A stretch of 64,000 bases of DNA. It comes from Sphaerisporangium corydalis (GTDB taxonomy: Bacteria > Actinomycetota > Actinomycetes > Streptosporangiales > Streptosporangiaceae). The position numbers were made by a program, and so were the translations under genes. Below are positions 43,255 to 52,519 of the stretch, piece by piece (position 1 is the first letter of the stretch; every line of letters starts with the position of its first letter). The stretch covers positions 176,733-240,732 of the forward strand of contig NZ_JANZYP010000005.1 in the NCBI RefSeq assembly GCF_025506355.1, written 5' to 3'. Below the pieces are notes generated by a model. The model was not told the origin of the DNA. It worked only from the letters and a program-made list of their open reading frames with translations, and made no database searches.

Positions 43255-43375
43255 TCGATCCCCATTCGGGTTAGTCTCCGTGTGCGGGCGGGACGGCGGT
43301 CCCGAGCTTCGTGAAAGGCCCTCAGGGGACGCAGTAGGCTCGGTCCGAACAGACGTGACTAGGTGCGGAGCGGCA

Positions 43376-44731
43376 TTGGGCGACCTCGCCAAGATCTTCA
43401 AGGCGTACGACATCCGCGGCGTCGTGCCCGGCGAGCTCGACGAGAGCACGGCCGAGGCGGTCGGCGCGGCGTTCGTCGAGGTCGTCGGCGCCGAGGCCGT
43501 GGTCGTCGCCCATGACATGCGCGCCTCCTCCGGACCGCTGGCCGCGGCCTTCGCCCGCGGGGCGACCGGCCGGGGCGCGAACGTCGTCGACACCGGGCTC
43601 GGATCGACCGATCTTCTCTATTACGCCAGCGGAAGCCTGGGGTTACCGGGCGTGATGTTTACGGCCAGTCACAATCCCGCGCGTTACAACGGGATGAAGC
43701 TGTGCCGCGCGGGCGCCGTCCCGATCAGCTCGGGCACCGGCCTCGTGGAGATCCGCGACCGGGCCGCCGAGCTGCTCGCCTCCGGCACCGGCGCCGGGAG
43801 CGGCCAGGGCGAGGTGACCACGCGCGACCTGCTCGCCGGGTACGCCGCCTACCTGCGCGGCCTGGTCGACCTGTCGGGCATCCGGCCGCTCAGGGTGGTC
43901 GTGGACGCCGGCAACGGCATGGGCGGGTTCACCGTCCCCTCGGTCTTCGCCGGCCTGCCGCTGGAGCTGACGCCGCTCTACTTCGAGCTCGACGGCACCT
44001 TCCCCAACCACGAGGCCAACCCGATCGAGCCCGCCAACCTGCGCGACCTGCAGAAGGCCGTGCTCGACAAGGGCGCGGACATCGGCCTGGCCTTCGACGG
44101 CGACGCCGACCGCTGCTGGGTCGTCGACGAGCGGGGGGAGTCGGTGTCGCCCTCGACGATCACCGCGCTGGTGGCCGCCCGCGAGCTGGCCAGGCACCCC
44201 GGCGCCACGGTGATCCACAATTTGATCACCTCCCGGGCGGTGCCCGAGATCATCGCAGAGCACGGCGGCGTCCCGGTGCGCACCCGCGTGGGCCACTCCT
44301 TCATCAAGGCCGAGATGGCCCGCACCGGAGCGGTCTTCGGCGGCGAGCACTCCGCGCACTACTATTTCCGCGACTTCTGGTTCGCCGACTCGGGCATGCT
44401 GGCGGCGCTGCACGTGCTGGCCGCGCTCGGCGAGCAGGCCCGTCCCCTCTCGGACGTCCTCGCCCGCTACTCCCGCTACGCCGCCTCCGGTGAGATCAAC
44501 AGCACCGTCGAGGACCAGGCGGCGGCGCTCGCGCGGGTCCGCGGCGAGTTCGCCGGACGTGCGGGCGTCACCCTGGACGATCTCGACGGCCTCACGGTGT
44601 CGGGACCCGACTGGTGGTTCAACCTTCGTCCGTCCAACACAGAGCCGCTTCTCCGGTTGAACGCCGAGGCGGCCGACGAAAAGCCGATGGCGGCGATCCG
44701 GGACGAGGTCCTCGCCGTAGTGAGGAGTTGA
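43376..44731 (+). CDS. manB: Phosphomannomutase/phosphoglucomutase
   Basis: 451 aa from TTG 43376 (with GGAG upstream); GTG 43355 is an alternative. Four α-D-phosphohexomutase domains. The phosphoserine loop is TASHNPARYNGMK, the metal loop is FDGDADRCWVV, sugar recognition is GGEHSAHYYF, and the phosphate loop is RPSNTEPLLRL. It converts Man-6-P to Man-1-P for ManC. A TTA leucine codon at 43643-43645 is unusual for a housekeeping gene in a high-GC actinomycete. A Trm112-like gene follows after 2 bp. Confidence 0.93.
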   Translation: MGDLAKIFKAYDIRGVVPGELDESTAEAVGAAFVEVVGAEAVVVAHDMRASSGPLAAAFARGATGRGANVVDTGLGSTDLLYYASGSLGLPGVMFTASHNPARYNGMKLCRAGAVPISSGTGLVEIRDRAAELLASGTGAGSGQGEVTTRDLLAGYAAYLRGLVDLSGIRPLRVVVDAGNGMGGFTVPSVFAGLPLELTPLYFELDGTFPNHEANPIEPANLRDLQKAVLDKGADIGLAFDGDADRCWVVDERGESVSPSTITALVAARELARHPGATVIHNLITSRAVPEIIAEHGGVPVRTRVGHSFIKAEMARTGAVFGGEHSAHYYFRDFWFADSGMLAALHVLAALGEQARPLSDVLARYSRYAASGEINSTVEDQAAALARVRGEFAGRAGVTLDDLDGLTVSGPDWWFNLRPSNTEPLLRLNAEAADEKPMAAIRDEVLAVVRS

Positions 44732-44733
44732 CC

Positions 44734-44907
44734 GTGAAGATCGACGACTGGCTGCTCGACATCCTGGCCTGCCCGGCCTGCAAGTCGCCGCTCAACGCCG
44801 TGGCCGAGAGCGACGAGCTGGCCTGTAGCTCCGAGACGTGCGGCCTGGTCTACCCGGTCCGCGACGACATCCCGGTGCTGCTGGTCGACGAGGCTCGCAA
44901 GGCGTGA
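44734..44907 (+). CDS. Trm112 family zinc-ribbon protein
   Basis: 57 aa. Cys pairs in ILACPACKSPL and ELACSSETCGLVYPVRDDIPVLL form the Trm112/UPF0434 zinc ribbon. In other organisms Trm112 activates methyltransferases; in actinobacteria the small protein is usually linked to manB. It starts 2 bp after the manB stop and its stop overlaps the isomerase start (GTGA), so the three genes are coupled. Confidence 0.9.
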   Translation: MKIDDWLLDILACPACKSPLNAVAESDELACSSETCGLVYPVRDDIPVLLVDEARKA

Positions 44908-46025
44908 GCCCGTTCGAGCCCGAGCGGCTGGATGACGCGACGTTCCTGACCGAGGGGGACCCGGCGGGCATGCTGCCCGCCGCGGCCTCCTCGGGCGCGC
45001 AGGTGCGCGCCTCGCACCGCGGGGCGCTGGAGGCGGGCGTCTCCCGGCTGTCCGCCGACGAACGCCCCCGCGCGATCGTGGTGGTCGGCGTGGGCGGTTC
45101 GGCCATCGCCGGCGACATGCTCGCCGCCGTGTGCGGCGGCGGCGTCCCGATCCCCGTCACGACCGTGCGCGCCTCCCGGCTCCCGGGCTGGGTGGGCGCC
45201 GCCGACCTGGTCATCGCGGCGTCGTCGTCGGGCGACACCGAGGAGACGCTGGCCCTGGCGATGGAGGCCGTCCGCCGGGGCTGCCGCCTGGTCACCGTCG
45301 GCCGCGCGGGCTCACCGCTGTCGGCGATCGCCGAGCAGGCCTCCGGGCTGCACCTCCCGGTCGCGCCGGTGGCCGGTGCGGTCCGGCCGCCCCGCGCGAA
45401 CCTGTGGGGGCTGACCATGCCCCTGCTGGCCGTGGCGTCGGCGTTCGGCCTGGTCGAGGTGACCGACGACACCGTCGAGTCCACCGCCAAGCGGCTTGAG
45501 GACATCGCGCACCGCTGCCGCCCGTCGAGCGAGTCGTTCATCAACCCGGGCAAGACGCTGGCCCTGGAGATCGCCGACACGATTCCGATGATCTGGGGCA
45601 GCTCGGCGGTCGCCACCTCCGCGGCCCACCGGCTGGCCACCCAGCTCAACGAGAACGCCGGCTATCCCGCCGTCTGGGGGGAGATCCCCGAGGCCGGTCA
45701 CAACCAGCTCGCGACGCTCGACGGGCCGCTCGCCCAGCGCGACATCTTCGGCGAGGGGCCGTCCCTTGCGCTGCGCCTGATCGTGCTGCGCGACCTGGAG
45801 GAGCCGCCCCAGGTGAGCAGGCGGCGGGCCCTGTCGGTGCGGCTCGCGCAGGACCGAGGGGTGCAGGTCACCGAGATCACCGCCGAGGGCGCGCATCCGC
45901 TGGAGCGGCTGGCCTCGCTGGTGGGGCTGGTGGACTACGGCAGCGTCTACCTGGCGCTGGGGTTCGGCGTGGACCCCTCCCCGGTGAGCGCCATCACGGA
46001 ACTTAAGGCGAGACTTTCCCAATAA
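44904..46025 (+). CDS. SIS-domain phosphosugar isomerase (phosphoglucose/phosphomannose isomerase type)
   Basis: 373 aa. The first SIS domain has VVVGVGGSAIAGDML and then VIAASSSGDTEETLALAM for the phosphosugar. IWGSSAVATSAAHRLATQLNENAG (split here) and EIPEAGHNQLATLD are typical of the bifunctional PGI/PMI family, with the conserved Glu and His of catalysis. It would interconvert Fru-6-P and Man-6-P, feeding ManB. It is translationally coupled to the Trm112-like gene. The length and motifs match Rv3256c-type proteins, some of which may lack full activity. Confidence 0.85.
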   Translation: MSPFEPERLDDATFLTEGDPAGMLPAAASSGAQVRASHRGALEAGVSRLSADERPRAIVVVGVGGSAIAGDMLAAVCGGGVPIPVTTVRASRLPGWVGAADLVIAASSSGDTEETLALAMEAVRRGCRLVTVGRAGSPLSAIAEQASGLHLPVAPVAGAVRPPRANLWGLTMPLLAVASAFGLVEVTDDTVESTAKRLEDIAHRCRPSSESFINPGKTLALEIADTIPMIWGSSAVATSAAHRLATQLNENAGYPAVWGEIPEAGHNQLATLDGPLAQRDIFGEGPSLALRLIVLRDLEEPPQVSRRRALSVRLAQDRGVQVTEITAEGAHPLERLASLVGLVDYGSVYLALGFGVDPSPVSAITELKARLSQ

Positions 46026-46089
46026 GATCTCCTTGACCGCTTTCGGCGGTGGGTTGGAGCACGGTGCTAGGGATGGGTGGAGACTGCGG

Positions 46090-47016
46090 GTGAGCGCGGG
46101 CGGCGGTACCAAGGCGATCATCGCGGCGCTGGGGGCGAACCTGGCGATCGCGGTCGCGAAGTTCGTGGCGTTCCTCTTCACGGGGTCGTCGTCCATGCTC
46201 GCCGAGTCGGTGCACTCACTGGCGGACTCGGGCAACCAGGCGCTGCTGCTGCTCGGCGACCGGCGGTCGAAGAGGCGCGAGAACCGCAAGCACCCCTTCG
46301 GGTACGGCCGGGAGCGCTACTTCTACGCCTTCGTCGTCGCGGTCGTGCTGTTCACGATCGGCGCGGCCTTCTCCCTGTACGAGGGCGTCGAGAAGATCAT
46401 GCACCCGCACAACGTGGAGTCGCCGATCTGGGCGTTCGCCGTCCTGGTCTTCGCGATCGCCGCCGAGTCGTTCTCGTTCCGCACCGCGATCGTCGAGTCC
46501 AACGCCATCCGGGGCACGACCTCGTGGCTGAACTTCATCCGCAGGGCCAAGGCGCCCGAGCTCCCCGTCGTGCTCCTGGAGGACTTCGGGGCGCTGGTGG
46601 GCCTGGTGTTCGCGCTGTTCGGCGTGACGATGGCCGTGGTCACCGGCAACGGCGTCTGGGACGGCGTCGGCACCCTCATGATCGGCATTCTGCTCGCGAT
46701 CATCGCGGTGATCCTGGCGGTCGAGACCAAGTCGCTGCTCATCGGTGAGAGCGCCACGCCGGAGATCGAGGAGAAGATCTGCGCCGCGCTGGAGGGCTCG
46801 CCCGAGGTGACCAAGGTCATCCACCTGCGCACCCTGCACCTCGGCCCCGAGGAGCTGCTGGTCGCGGCGAAGATCGCCGTGGAGCACGACGACACGGCCG
46901 CCGACGTCGCCAAGGGCATCGACGAGGCCGAGCGCCGGATCCGCGAGGCGGTGCCGATCGCCCGGGTCATCTACCTGGAGCCCGACCTGTACCGCACCAC
47001 CAAGGCGACCACCTAG
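46090..47016 (+). CDS. Cation diffusion facilitator (CDF) family transporter
   Basis: 308 aa from GTG 46090. About five to six transmembrane helices are followed by a cytoplasmic metal-sensing domain. TM2 has ESVHSLADSGNQALLLLG (HxxxD metal site) and TM5 has LLEDFGALVGL (ExxD-like, altered from the usual HxxxD). The loop KHPFGYGRERYFYAF is a family hallmark. Members export Zn2+, Mn2+, Fe2+ or Co2+ in exchange for protons. The neighbouring MerR gene faces it convergently and might not control it. Confidence 0.88.
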   Translation: MSAGGGTKAIIAALGANLAIAVAKFVAFLFTGSSSMLAESVHSLADSGNQALLLLGDRRSKRRENRKHPFGYGRERYFYAFVVAVVLFTIGAAFSLYEGVEKIMHPHNVESPIWAFAVLVFAIAAESFSFRTAIVESNAIRGTTSWLNFIRRAKAPELPVVLLEDFGALVGLVFALFGVTMAVVTGNGVWDGVGTLMIGILLAIIAVILAVETKSLLIGESATPEIEEKICAALEGSPEVTKVIHLRTLHLGPEELLVAAKIAVEHDDTAADVAKGIDEAERRIREAVPIARVIYLEPDLYRTTKATT

Positions 47017-47080
47017 CCAGGCGGGCACCCCGTCCGGCCAGGCCCGCTCAGGCACGCCCCGGCCGGGGTGGAGTAGGGGT

Positions 47081-47416
47081 TCATCTGCCGCCGCGGAGCA
47101 GCCGCAGGGCCTTCTCCTGCTCGAAGTCCAGGGCGCGGCGCGGCGCGTGGATGCGGCCGATGCGCAGCCCGAGGTCGCGCACGGCCTGGGCCACGGCGGG
47201 CTCGCTGAGCACGCGCATCCCGAACGCCAGCTCCGACGGCGAGACGTCGAACCGCCGCTCCAGGTCCATGGCCTGCGTGACGGCCGCCAGCTCCTCGGGA
47301 CCGAACCGCCGGTGCGATCCCCGGTCCCTGGTGGGCGGCAGCAGGCCGAGTGCCTCCCGGTAACGGAGCATCCGGGGGGACAAACCCAGGCGTTTCGCCG
47401 CCTCAGTGATGCGCAT
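47081..47416 (-). CDS. MerR-family transcriptional regulator
   Basis: 111 aa. The winged HTH is MRITEAAKRLGLSPRMLRYRE followed by GLLPPTRDRGSHRRFGPEELAA. The dimerisation helix is short and there is no ligand or metal cysteine. Small MerR proteins of this type often bind an operator next to their own start. Two ATTCTTA direct repeats lie 8-22 bp upstream of its start, between it and ahcY. Confidence 0.88.
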   Translation of the reverse strand: MRITEAAKRLGLSPRMLRYREALGLLPPTRDRGSHRRFGPEELAAVTQAMDLERRFDVSPSELAFGMRVLSEPAVAQAVRDLGLRIGRIHAPRRALDFEQEKALRLLRGGR

Positions 47417-47423
47417 GAAGCCA

Positions 47424-47438
47424 ATTCTTACATTCTTA
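47424..47438. repeat. Direct repeats in merR-ahcY divergent spacer
   Basis: ATTCTTA at 47424-47430 and 47432-47438, an AT-rich island in GC-rich DNA directly upstream of the MerR start and 90 bp before ahcY. It may hold the merR promoter or an operator. I see no conserved SAH riboswitch elements in the remaining spacer to 47527. Confidence 0.4.
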
Positions 47439-47527
47439 TGTCAGGTTCGCAGATCTGGGGATGCAAAGGGGTGCGCGTGCCTCTTAAACTCGCAGAGACG
47501 CAATGACCGGGTTGAGGGGAACACACT

Positions 47528-48955
47528 ATGGACTTCAAGGTCGCCGACCTTGCTCTGGCGGACTTCGGCCGCAAGGAGATCCAGCTCGCCGAGCATGAGA
47601 TGCCCGGCCTGATGTCGATCCGTGGCGAGTACGCCGCGGCCCAGCCGCTGCGCGGTGCCAAGATCATGGGCTCGCTGCACATGACCATCCAGACCGCCGT
47701 CCTGATCGAGACGCTGGTCGCGCTGGGCGCGGACGTCCGGTGGGTGAGCTGCAACATCTTCTCCACCCAGGACCACGCCGCCGCCGCGGTCGTCGTCGGC
47801 GCCGACGGCACCGCCGAGGACCCGAAGGGCGTGCCGGTGTTCGCCTGGAAGGGCGAGACGCTGGAGGAGTACTGGTGGTGCACCGAGCAGGCGCTGTCCT
47901 GGCCCGGTGGCGGCGGCCCCAACATGATCCTCGACGACGGCGGCGACGCGACCCTGCTCGTCCACAAGGGCGCCGAGTACGAGAAGGCCGGCGCGGTCCC
48001 CTCGCCCTCCGAGAACGACCCGGAGGAGTGGAAGATCATCCTTGAGCTCCTGAACCGCACGGTGTCCGCCGAGGGCCGCTGGAGCGCCGTCGCCCAGGAG
48101 ATCAAGGGCGTCACCGAGGAGACCACGACCGGCGTCCACCGCCTGTACGAGATGTTCAAGGCCGGCTCGCTGCTCTTCCCGGCGATCAACGTCAACGACT
48201 CGGTGACCAAGTCGAAGTTCGACAACAAGTACGGCTGCCGGCACAGCGTGATCGACGGCCTCAACCGCGCCACCGACGTGCTCATCGGCGGCAAGGTCGC
48301 CGTGATCGCCGGCTACGGCGACGTGGGCAAGGGCTGCGCCGACGCGCTGCGCGGCCAGGGCGCCCGCGTGATCGTCACCGAGATCGACCCCATCTGCGCG
48401 CTCCAGGCGGCCATGGACGGCTTCCAGGTCACCACGCTGGAGGAGGTCGTCGGCATCGCCGACATCTTCGTGACCACCACCGGCAACTACGACATCATCA
48501 CGGCCGACCACATGAGCCAGATGAAGCACAACGCGATCGTCTCCAACATCGGCCATTTCGACAACGAGATCGACATGGCCGGCCTGGCGAAGATCCCCGG
48601 CATCGTGAAGACCGAGATCAAGCCGCAGGTCCACACCTGGACCTTCCCCGACGGTCACTCGGTGCTCGTGCTGGCCGAGGGCCGCCTGATGAACCTCGGC
48701 TGCGCCACGGGCCACCCCAGCTTCGTGATGTCGAACTCGTTCACCAACCAGGTGATCGCGCAGATCGAGCTGTTCACCAAGACCGAGGAGTACCCCGTCG
48801 GCGTCTACGTGCTGCCCAAGCACCTGGACGAGAAGGTCGCGCGGCTGCACCTCGACGCGCTCGGCGTCAAGCTCACCACGCTCAGCAAGGCCCAGGCCGA
48901 GTACATCGGCGTGGACGTCGAGGGCCCGTACAAGCCCGACCACTACCGCTACTGA
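47528..48955 (+). CDS. ahcY: Adenosylhomocysteinase, long form
   Basis: 475 aa. The active site has [22 protein letters not shown] (Lys, Asp, Asn), HFDNEID, and [11 protein letters not shown] (His). The NAD site is [12 protein letters not shown]. The C-terminal KPDHYRY contributes to the neighbouring subunit's NAD pocket. The 40-residue bacterial/eukaryotic insertion is present. It hydrolyses SAH to adenosine and homocysteine. GGGGAA precedes ATG by 9 nt. A strong intrinsic terminator follows at 48983-49013. Confidence 0.97.
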   Translation: MDFKVADLALADFGRKEIQLAEHEMPGLMSIRGEYAAAQPLRGAKIMGSLHMTIQTAVLIETLVALGADVRWVSCNIFSTQDHAAAAVVVGADGTAEDPKGVPVFAWKGETLEEYWWCTEQALSWPGGGGPNMILDDGGDATLLVHKGAEYEKAGAVPSPSENDPEEWKIILELLNRTVSAEGRWSAVAQEIKGVTEETTTGVHRLYEMFKAGSLLFPAINVNDSVTKSKFDNKYGCRHSVIDGLNRATDVLIGGKVAVIAGYGDVGKGCADALRGQGARVIVTEIDPICALQAAMDGFQVTTLEEVVGIADIFVTTTGNYDIITADHMSQMKHNAIVSNIGHFDNEIDMAGLAKIPGIVKTEIKPQVHTWTFPDGHSVLVLAEGRLMNLGCATGHPSFVMSNSFTNQVIAQIELFTKTEEYPVGVYVLPKHLDEKVARLHLDALGVKLTTLSKAQAEYIGVDVEGPYKPDHYRY

Positions 48956-48982
48956 TCGACCGGCCCACCGGGCCAGGCGAGG

Positions 48983-49013
48983 GGTCCCCGCGCGGTTCGC
49001 GCGGGGACCTTTT
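48983..49013 (+). terminator. Intrinsic terminator of ahcY
   Basis: A perfect 12-bp stem GGTCCCCGCGCG/CGCGCGGGGACC with loop GTT, then TTTT. It separates ahcY from the paralog 30 bp downstream. Confidence 0.92.
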
Positions 49014-49042
49014 CGCCACGTACGGGGAACGCAGGGGGAACC

Positions 49043-50293
49043 ATGGATGCCGAGGACAAATCGCTCGCCGAGGCCGGGGAGCGGCGCGTCGACTGGGCGC
49101 TGCGCTCCATGCCCGTGCTCCGGGCGATCGGCGCCCGCTTCGACGCCACCCGCCCGCTCGACGGCCTGAAGATCGCCGCGTGCCTGCACGTCACGGCGGA
49201 GACCGCCGTGCTGGTCGGCGCGCTGAAGGCCGGTGGCGCCGAGATCGCGCTGGCGGCGTCCAACCCCCTGTCCACCCAGAACGACGTGGCCGCGGCGCTG
49301 CGCGAGTACGGTGTCGCGGTGCACGCCCGCGCCGGGGTGGACCGTGACACCTACTACCGGCACATCCACCAGGCGCTCGACATCGGGCCCGACATCGTGC
49401 TCGACGACGGCTGCGACCTGGTCAACATCCTGCACACCGAGCGCGTGGAACTGCTCGACGGGGTCACGGGCGGGTGCGAGGAGACCACGACCGGCATCAT
49501 CCGGCTGCGGCAGATGGCGGCCGAGTCGGCGCTGCGGTTCCCGGTGGTGGCGGTCAACGACACCCGCACCAAGCGAATGTTCGACAACAGGTACGGCACC
49601 GGCCAGTCCACGCTCGACGGCATCGTGCGGGCCACCAACACCCTGCTCGCGGGCCGGACGATCGTCGTCGCGGGGTTCGGCTTCTGCGGCCGGGGCGTCG
49701 CCGAGCGGGCCAAGGGCCAGGGCGCCCGGGTGATCGTCACCGAGATCGACCCGGTCAAGGCGCTGGACGCCAGCCTGCAGGGCTACGAGGTGCTGCCGAT
49801 GGCCGAGGCGGCGCGCACGGGCGACCTGTTCATCACCGTCACCGGCAACCGGGACGTGGTGCGGGCCGAGCACCTCGCCGAGATGCGGGACGGCGCCATC
49901 CTCGCCAACGCCGGCCACTTCGACGTCGAGATCGACGTGCGGGCGCTGGAGGAGCTGGCCGTGACGGTGAACCTCGGCGTGCGGCCGCACACCGACGAGT
50001 ACGTGCTGGCGGACGGCAGGCGGCTGCTGCTGCTCGCCGAGGGCCGCCTGGTCAACCTGACCGCCGCCGAGGGGCATCCGGCGGCCGTCATGGACATGTC
50101 GTTCTCCGCGCAGGCACTGGCGGTCGCGTGGCTCGCCGAGGAGCGGGTGCGGCTCGCGCCGGGCGTGTACGACGTGCCGGCGGAGATCGACGCGGAGGTG
50201 GCCCGGCTGAAGCTCGCGGCGGCCGGCATCGAGATCGACGCCCTCACCACCGTGCAGGCGGACTACCTGCGCTCCTGGCGCCTCGGCTCCTGA
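49043..50293 (+). CDS. Short (archaeal/thermophile-type) SAH-hydrolase paralog
   Basis: 416 aa, about 60 residues shorter than ahcY. The catalytic residues are kept (EETTTGIIRL; TRTKRMFDNRYG; AEGHPAAVMDMSF). The NAD loop is VAGFGFCGRGVA. The C-terminus ends in ADYLRSWRLGS rather than KPDHYRY, as in archaeal and Thermotoga enzymes. In methanogens one such enzyme hydrolyses S-inosylhomocysteine; that or SAH is the likely substrate here. An intrinsic terminator separates it from ahcY, so it has its own promoter. GGGGGAA precedes ATG 49043. Confidence 0.85.
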   Translation: MDAEDKSLAEAGERRVDWALRSMPVLRAIGARFDATRPLDGLKIAACLHVTAETAVLVGALKAGGAEIALAASNPLSTQNDVAAALREYGVAVHARAGVDRDTYYRHIHQALDIGPDIVLDDGCDLVNILHTERVELLDGVTGGCEETTTGIIRLRQMAAESALRFPVVAVNDTRTKRMFDNRYGTGQSTLDGIVRATNTLLAGRTIVVAGFGFCGRGVAERAKGQGARVIVTEIDPVKALDASLQGYEVLPMAEAARTGDLFITVTGNRDVVRAEHLAEMRDGAILANAGHFDVEIDVRALEELAVTVNLGVRPHTDEYVLADGRRLLLLAEGRLVNLTAAEGHPAAVMDMSFSAQALAVAWLAEERVRLAPGVYDVPAEIDAEVARLKLAAAGIEIDALTTVQADYLRSWRLGS

Positions 50294-50661
50294 GGCCCTT
50301 CTCCCGCCCAGACTTCTCGGCTTTCCTCGGTTCCGGCCCTGGTTCTTGAGACCGCTTCGCCCTTCACGCCCGGTTTACCGTGCGCGGGCCGTCGTCGCAG
50401 GTCACGACCCCGTTCCGGAGGGATTAACGGGGTATGTCGCGATTCGCTGACGTATCGCGATCGAACCGGCATCACCTGCGGGTCGCGCCTCGCCAACGGT
50501 TGGGTAACCGCTCTCGACAGCCACCCCCGCGGGGTGGGTTCCTTCAGTGAGAGCACGGCCAATAGAGAGCAGCCCCGGGCACGTCGCAGGGCGCCACGGT
50601 ACCGGCACGAGCCCTGCCATCGGCACCACCCAAGGTCCCCATCTCTTCAGGAGGAGGGCAG
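50294..50661 (+). promoter_or_regulatory. Regulatory-looking spacer before peptide transporter operon
   Basis: 368 bp without a gene. It has three dyads: TCGCGAT/ATCGCGA (50437-50460, 10-bp spacer), CGGTT/AACCG (50497-50510) and the hairpin CCACCCC/GGGGTGG (50521-50537). The last could be a weak terminator or attenuator. GGAGGAGGG precedes the start at 50662. I recognise no known riboswitch or T-box here. Confidence 0.4.
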
Positions 50662-52479
50662 ATGGCCCCTACGCGCCATCTCACCATCGCGGTAGTGGCG
50701 GCGGCCACCCTGCTCGCCGCGGCCTGCCAGACGGACACCGGCGGCGGCACCGGCGGCACGACCACCCCCATGCCGGCGGGCAAGGCCGTGCCGGGGGGCA
50801 CGCTGCGGCTCGTCGGAGGCGGTGACGTCGACCACCTCGACCCCACCAGCACGTACTACACCGTGACCAACCAGATCCTGCGCACCTACGCCCGCCAGCT
50901 GTTCACCCTGCCGGCCTCGGCCGACCCCAAGAAGGCGGTGGAGGTCGTCCCCGACGTCGCGGCCGAGATGCCGACGACGGCCAACGGCGGCGTCAGCCAG
51001 GACCTGCTCACCTACACGATCAAGCTGCGCGACGGCGTCCAGTGGGACACCACGCCGCCCCGCCCGGTCACCGCGGGGGACTTCCTGCGCGGGTTCAAGC
51101 GGCTGTGCAACCCGGTGGCCGGCTCCGGCGCGCCCGGCTACTACACCAGCACGATCAAGGGCATGGCCGCGTACTGCTCGGCGTACGCCAAGGCGTTCGA
51201 GAAGGACAGGCCCACGCCCAAGGCGCTCGCGGACTTCCAGAACTCGCACGACATCGCGGGCGTGCGGGCGAAGGACGACCGGACGATCGTGTTCACGCTG
51301 GCCCAGCCGGCCGGGGACTTCCTCAACATCCTCGCGCTGAACTTCGCCTCGGCGGCGCCGGTGGAGTACGACCAGTACGCTCCCGACGACGCCGCCTTCC
51401 GCCAGCACGTGATCTCCGACGGCCCTTACAAGATCACGAAGTACGTGGCGACCAAGGAGATCCGGCTGGAGCGCAACCCCGCGTGGAAGCAGGAGTCCGA
51501 CCCGGTCCGCCACCAGTACGTCCAGGCCATCGAGGTCAAGGAGGGCGTCACCGAGCCCGACAGCGTGCAGCAGCAACTGGAGGCCGGCAGCGCCGACCTG
51601 GCGTGGGACCTGCCGGTCCCGACCGCGCAGCTTCCCCGGCTCGCCTCCTCGGGCGACCCGAACTACAAGGTCTATCCCGGCGCGGTCACCAACCCGTACC
51701 TGGTGTTCAACCTGCAGAGCAAGAACGAGAACGGGGCGATGGGCAAGCTCGGCGTCCGCCAGGCCATCGAGTACGCCATCAGCAAGGTCGCCATCGGCAA
51801 GATCTACGGCGGCAAGGAGCTGAACACCCCGCTGCACACCGCGATCCCGCCGGGCAACATCGGGTACAAGGAGTACGACCCCTACCCCACGCCGAACGAC
51901 GAGGGCGACGCGGCCAAGTGCAAGCAGACGCTCGCGGCGGCGGGCTACCCGAACGGCCTGACCCTCATCGGGGCGTTCCGCAACGCGGGCAACCACCCGG
52001 CGGTCTTCCAGTCCTACTCCGCGGACCTGAAGGAGTGCGGCATCACCGTCAAGGGCCTGCCCGTGCGGCAGGGCGACTACTACGGCGCGTTCCTGCAGAA
52101 CCCGTCCCTGGCCAAGGACAGCAAGTGGGACATCTCAGCGCCCGGGTGGGTGCCCGACTGGTACGGCAACAACGGCAGGGCGGTGTCCCAGCCGCTGTTC
52201 CAGACCAACTGTTCGGCGGGGACGTCGAACTACGGCTGCTACAGCGACCCCCAGGTCGACGGCCTGATCAAGCGGGCGCTGGCCGAGCCGGACGCGACCA
52301 AGGCGGCGGAGCTGTGGCACCAGGTGGACCAGAAGGTGCTGGCCGACGCGGTGATCGTGCCGTTCCAGAACCAGAACACGCCCATCTACCACGCAAAACG
52401 GGTGCGGAACGCGATGTACCTGCCGTCGTTCCAGCTCTTCGACCTGACCAACCTCTGGCTGGACCCGCCGAGCCCGTGA
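50662..52479 (+). CDS. Oligopeptide/dipeptide ABC transporter substrate-binding lipoprotein
   Basis: 605 aa, SBP_bac_5 family. A signal peptide ends in the lipobox LLAAACQTD, so Cys22 or so would be lipid-modified. The mature protein has VDHLDPTSTYY, LLTYTIKLRDGVQW, and ISAPGWVPDWYGNNGRAVS typical of OppA/DppA. It binds peptides (or other oligomers) outside the membrane. It is the first gene of a full ABC operon with D, F, C and B genes in this order. Confidence 0.92.
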   Translation: MAPTRHLTIAVVAAATLLAAACQTDTGGGTGGTTTPMPAGKAVPGGTLRLVGGGDVDHLDPTSTYYTVTNQILRTYARQLFTLPASADPKKAVEVVPDVAAEMPTTANGGVSQDLLTYTIKLRDGVQWDTTPPRPVTAGDFLRGFKRLCNPVAGSGAPGYYTSTIKGMAAYCSAYAKAFEKDRPTPKALADFQNSHDIAGVRAKDDRTIVFTLAQPAGDFLNILALNFASAAPVEYDQYAPDDAAFRQHVISDGPYKITKYVATKEIRLERNPAWKQESDPVRHQYVQAIEVKEGVTEPDSVQQQLEAGSADLAWDLPVPTAQLPRLASSGDPNYKVYPGAVTNPYLVFNLQSKNENGAMGKLGVRQAIEYAISKVAIGKIYGGKELNTPLHTAIPPGNIGYKEYDPYPTPNDEGDAAKCKQTLAAAGYPNGLTLIGAFRNAGNHPAVFQSYSADLKECGITVKGLPVRQGDYYGAFLQNPSLAKDSKWDISAPGWVPDWYGNNGRAVSQPLFQTNCSAGTSNYGCYSDPQVDGLIKRALAEPDATKAAELWHQVDQKVLADAVIVPFQNQNTPIYHAKRVRNAMYLPSFQLFDLTNLWLDPPSP

Positions 52480-52519
52480 GCGGCACGGCGGGCGGCGATC
52501 GCGGACGAAGGACAGGTGG

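Noticed and set aside
47439..47527. SAH riboswitch upstream of ahcY
   Set aside because: I looked for the conserved core of SAH riboswitches and did not find it; the spacer is short. An Infernal search would be decisive.
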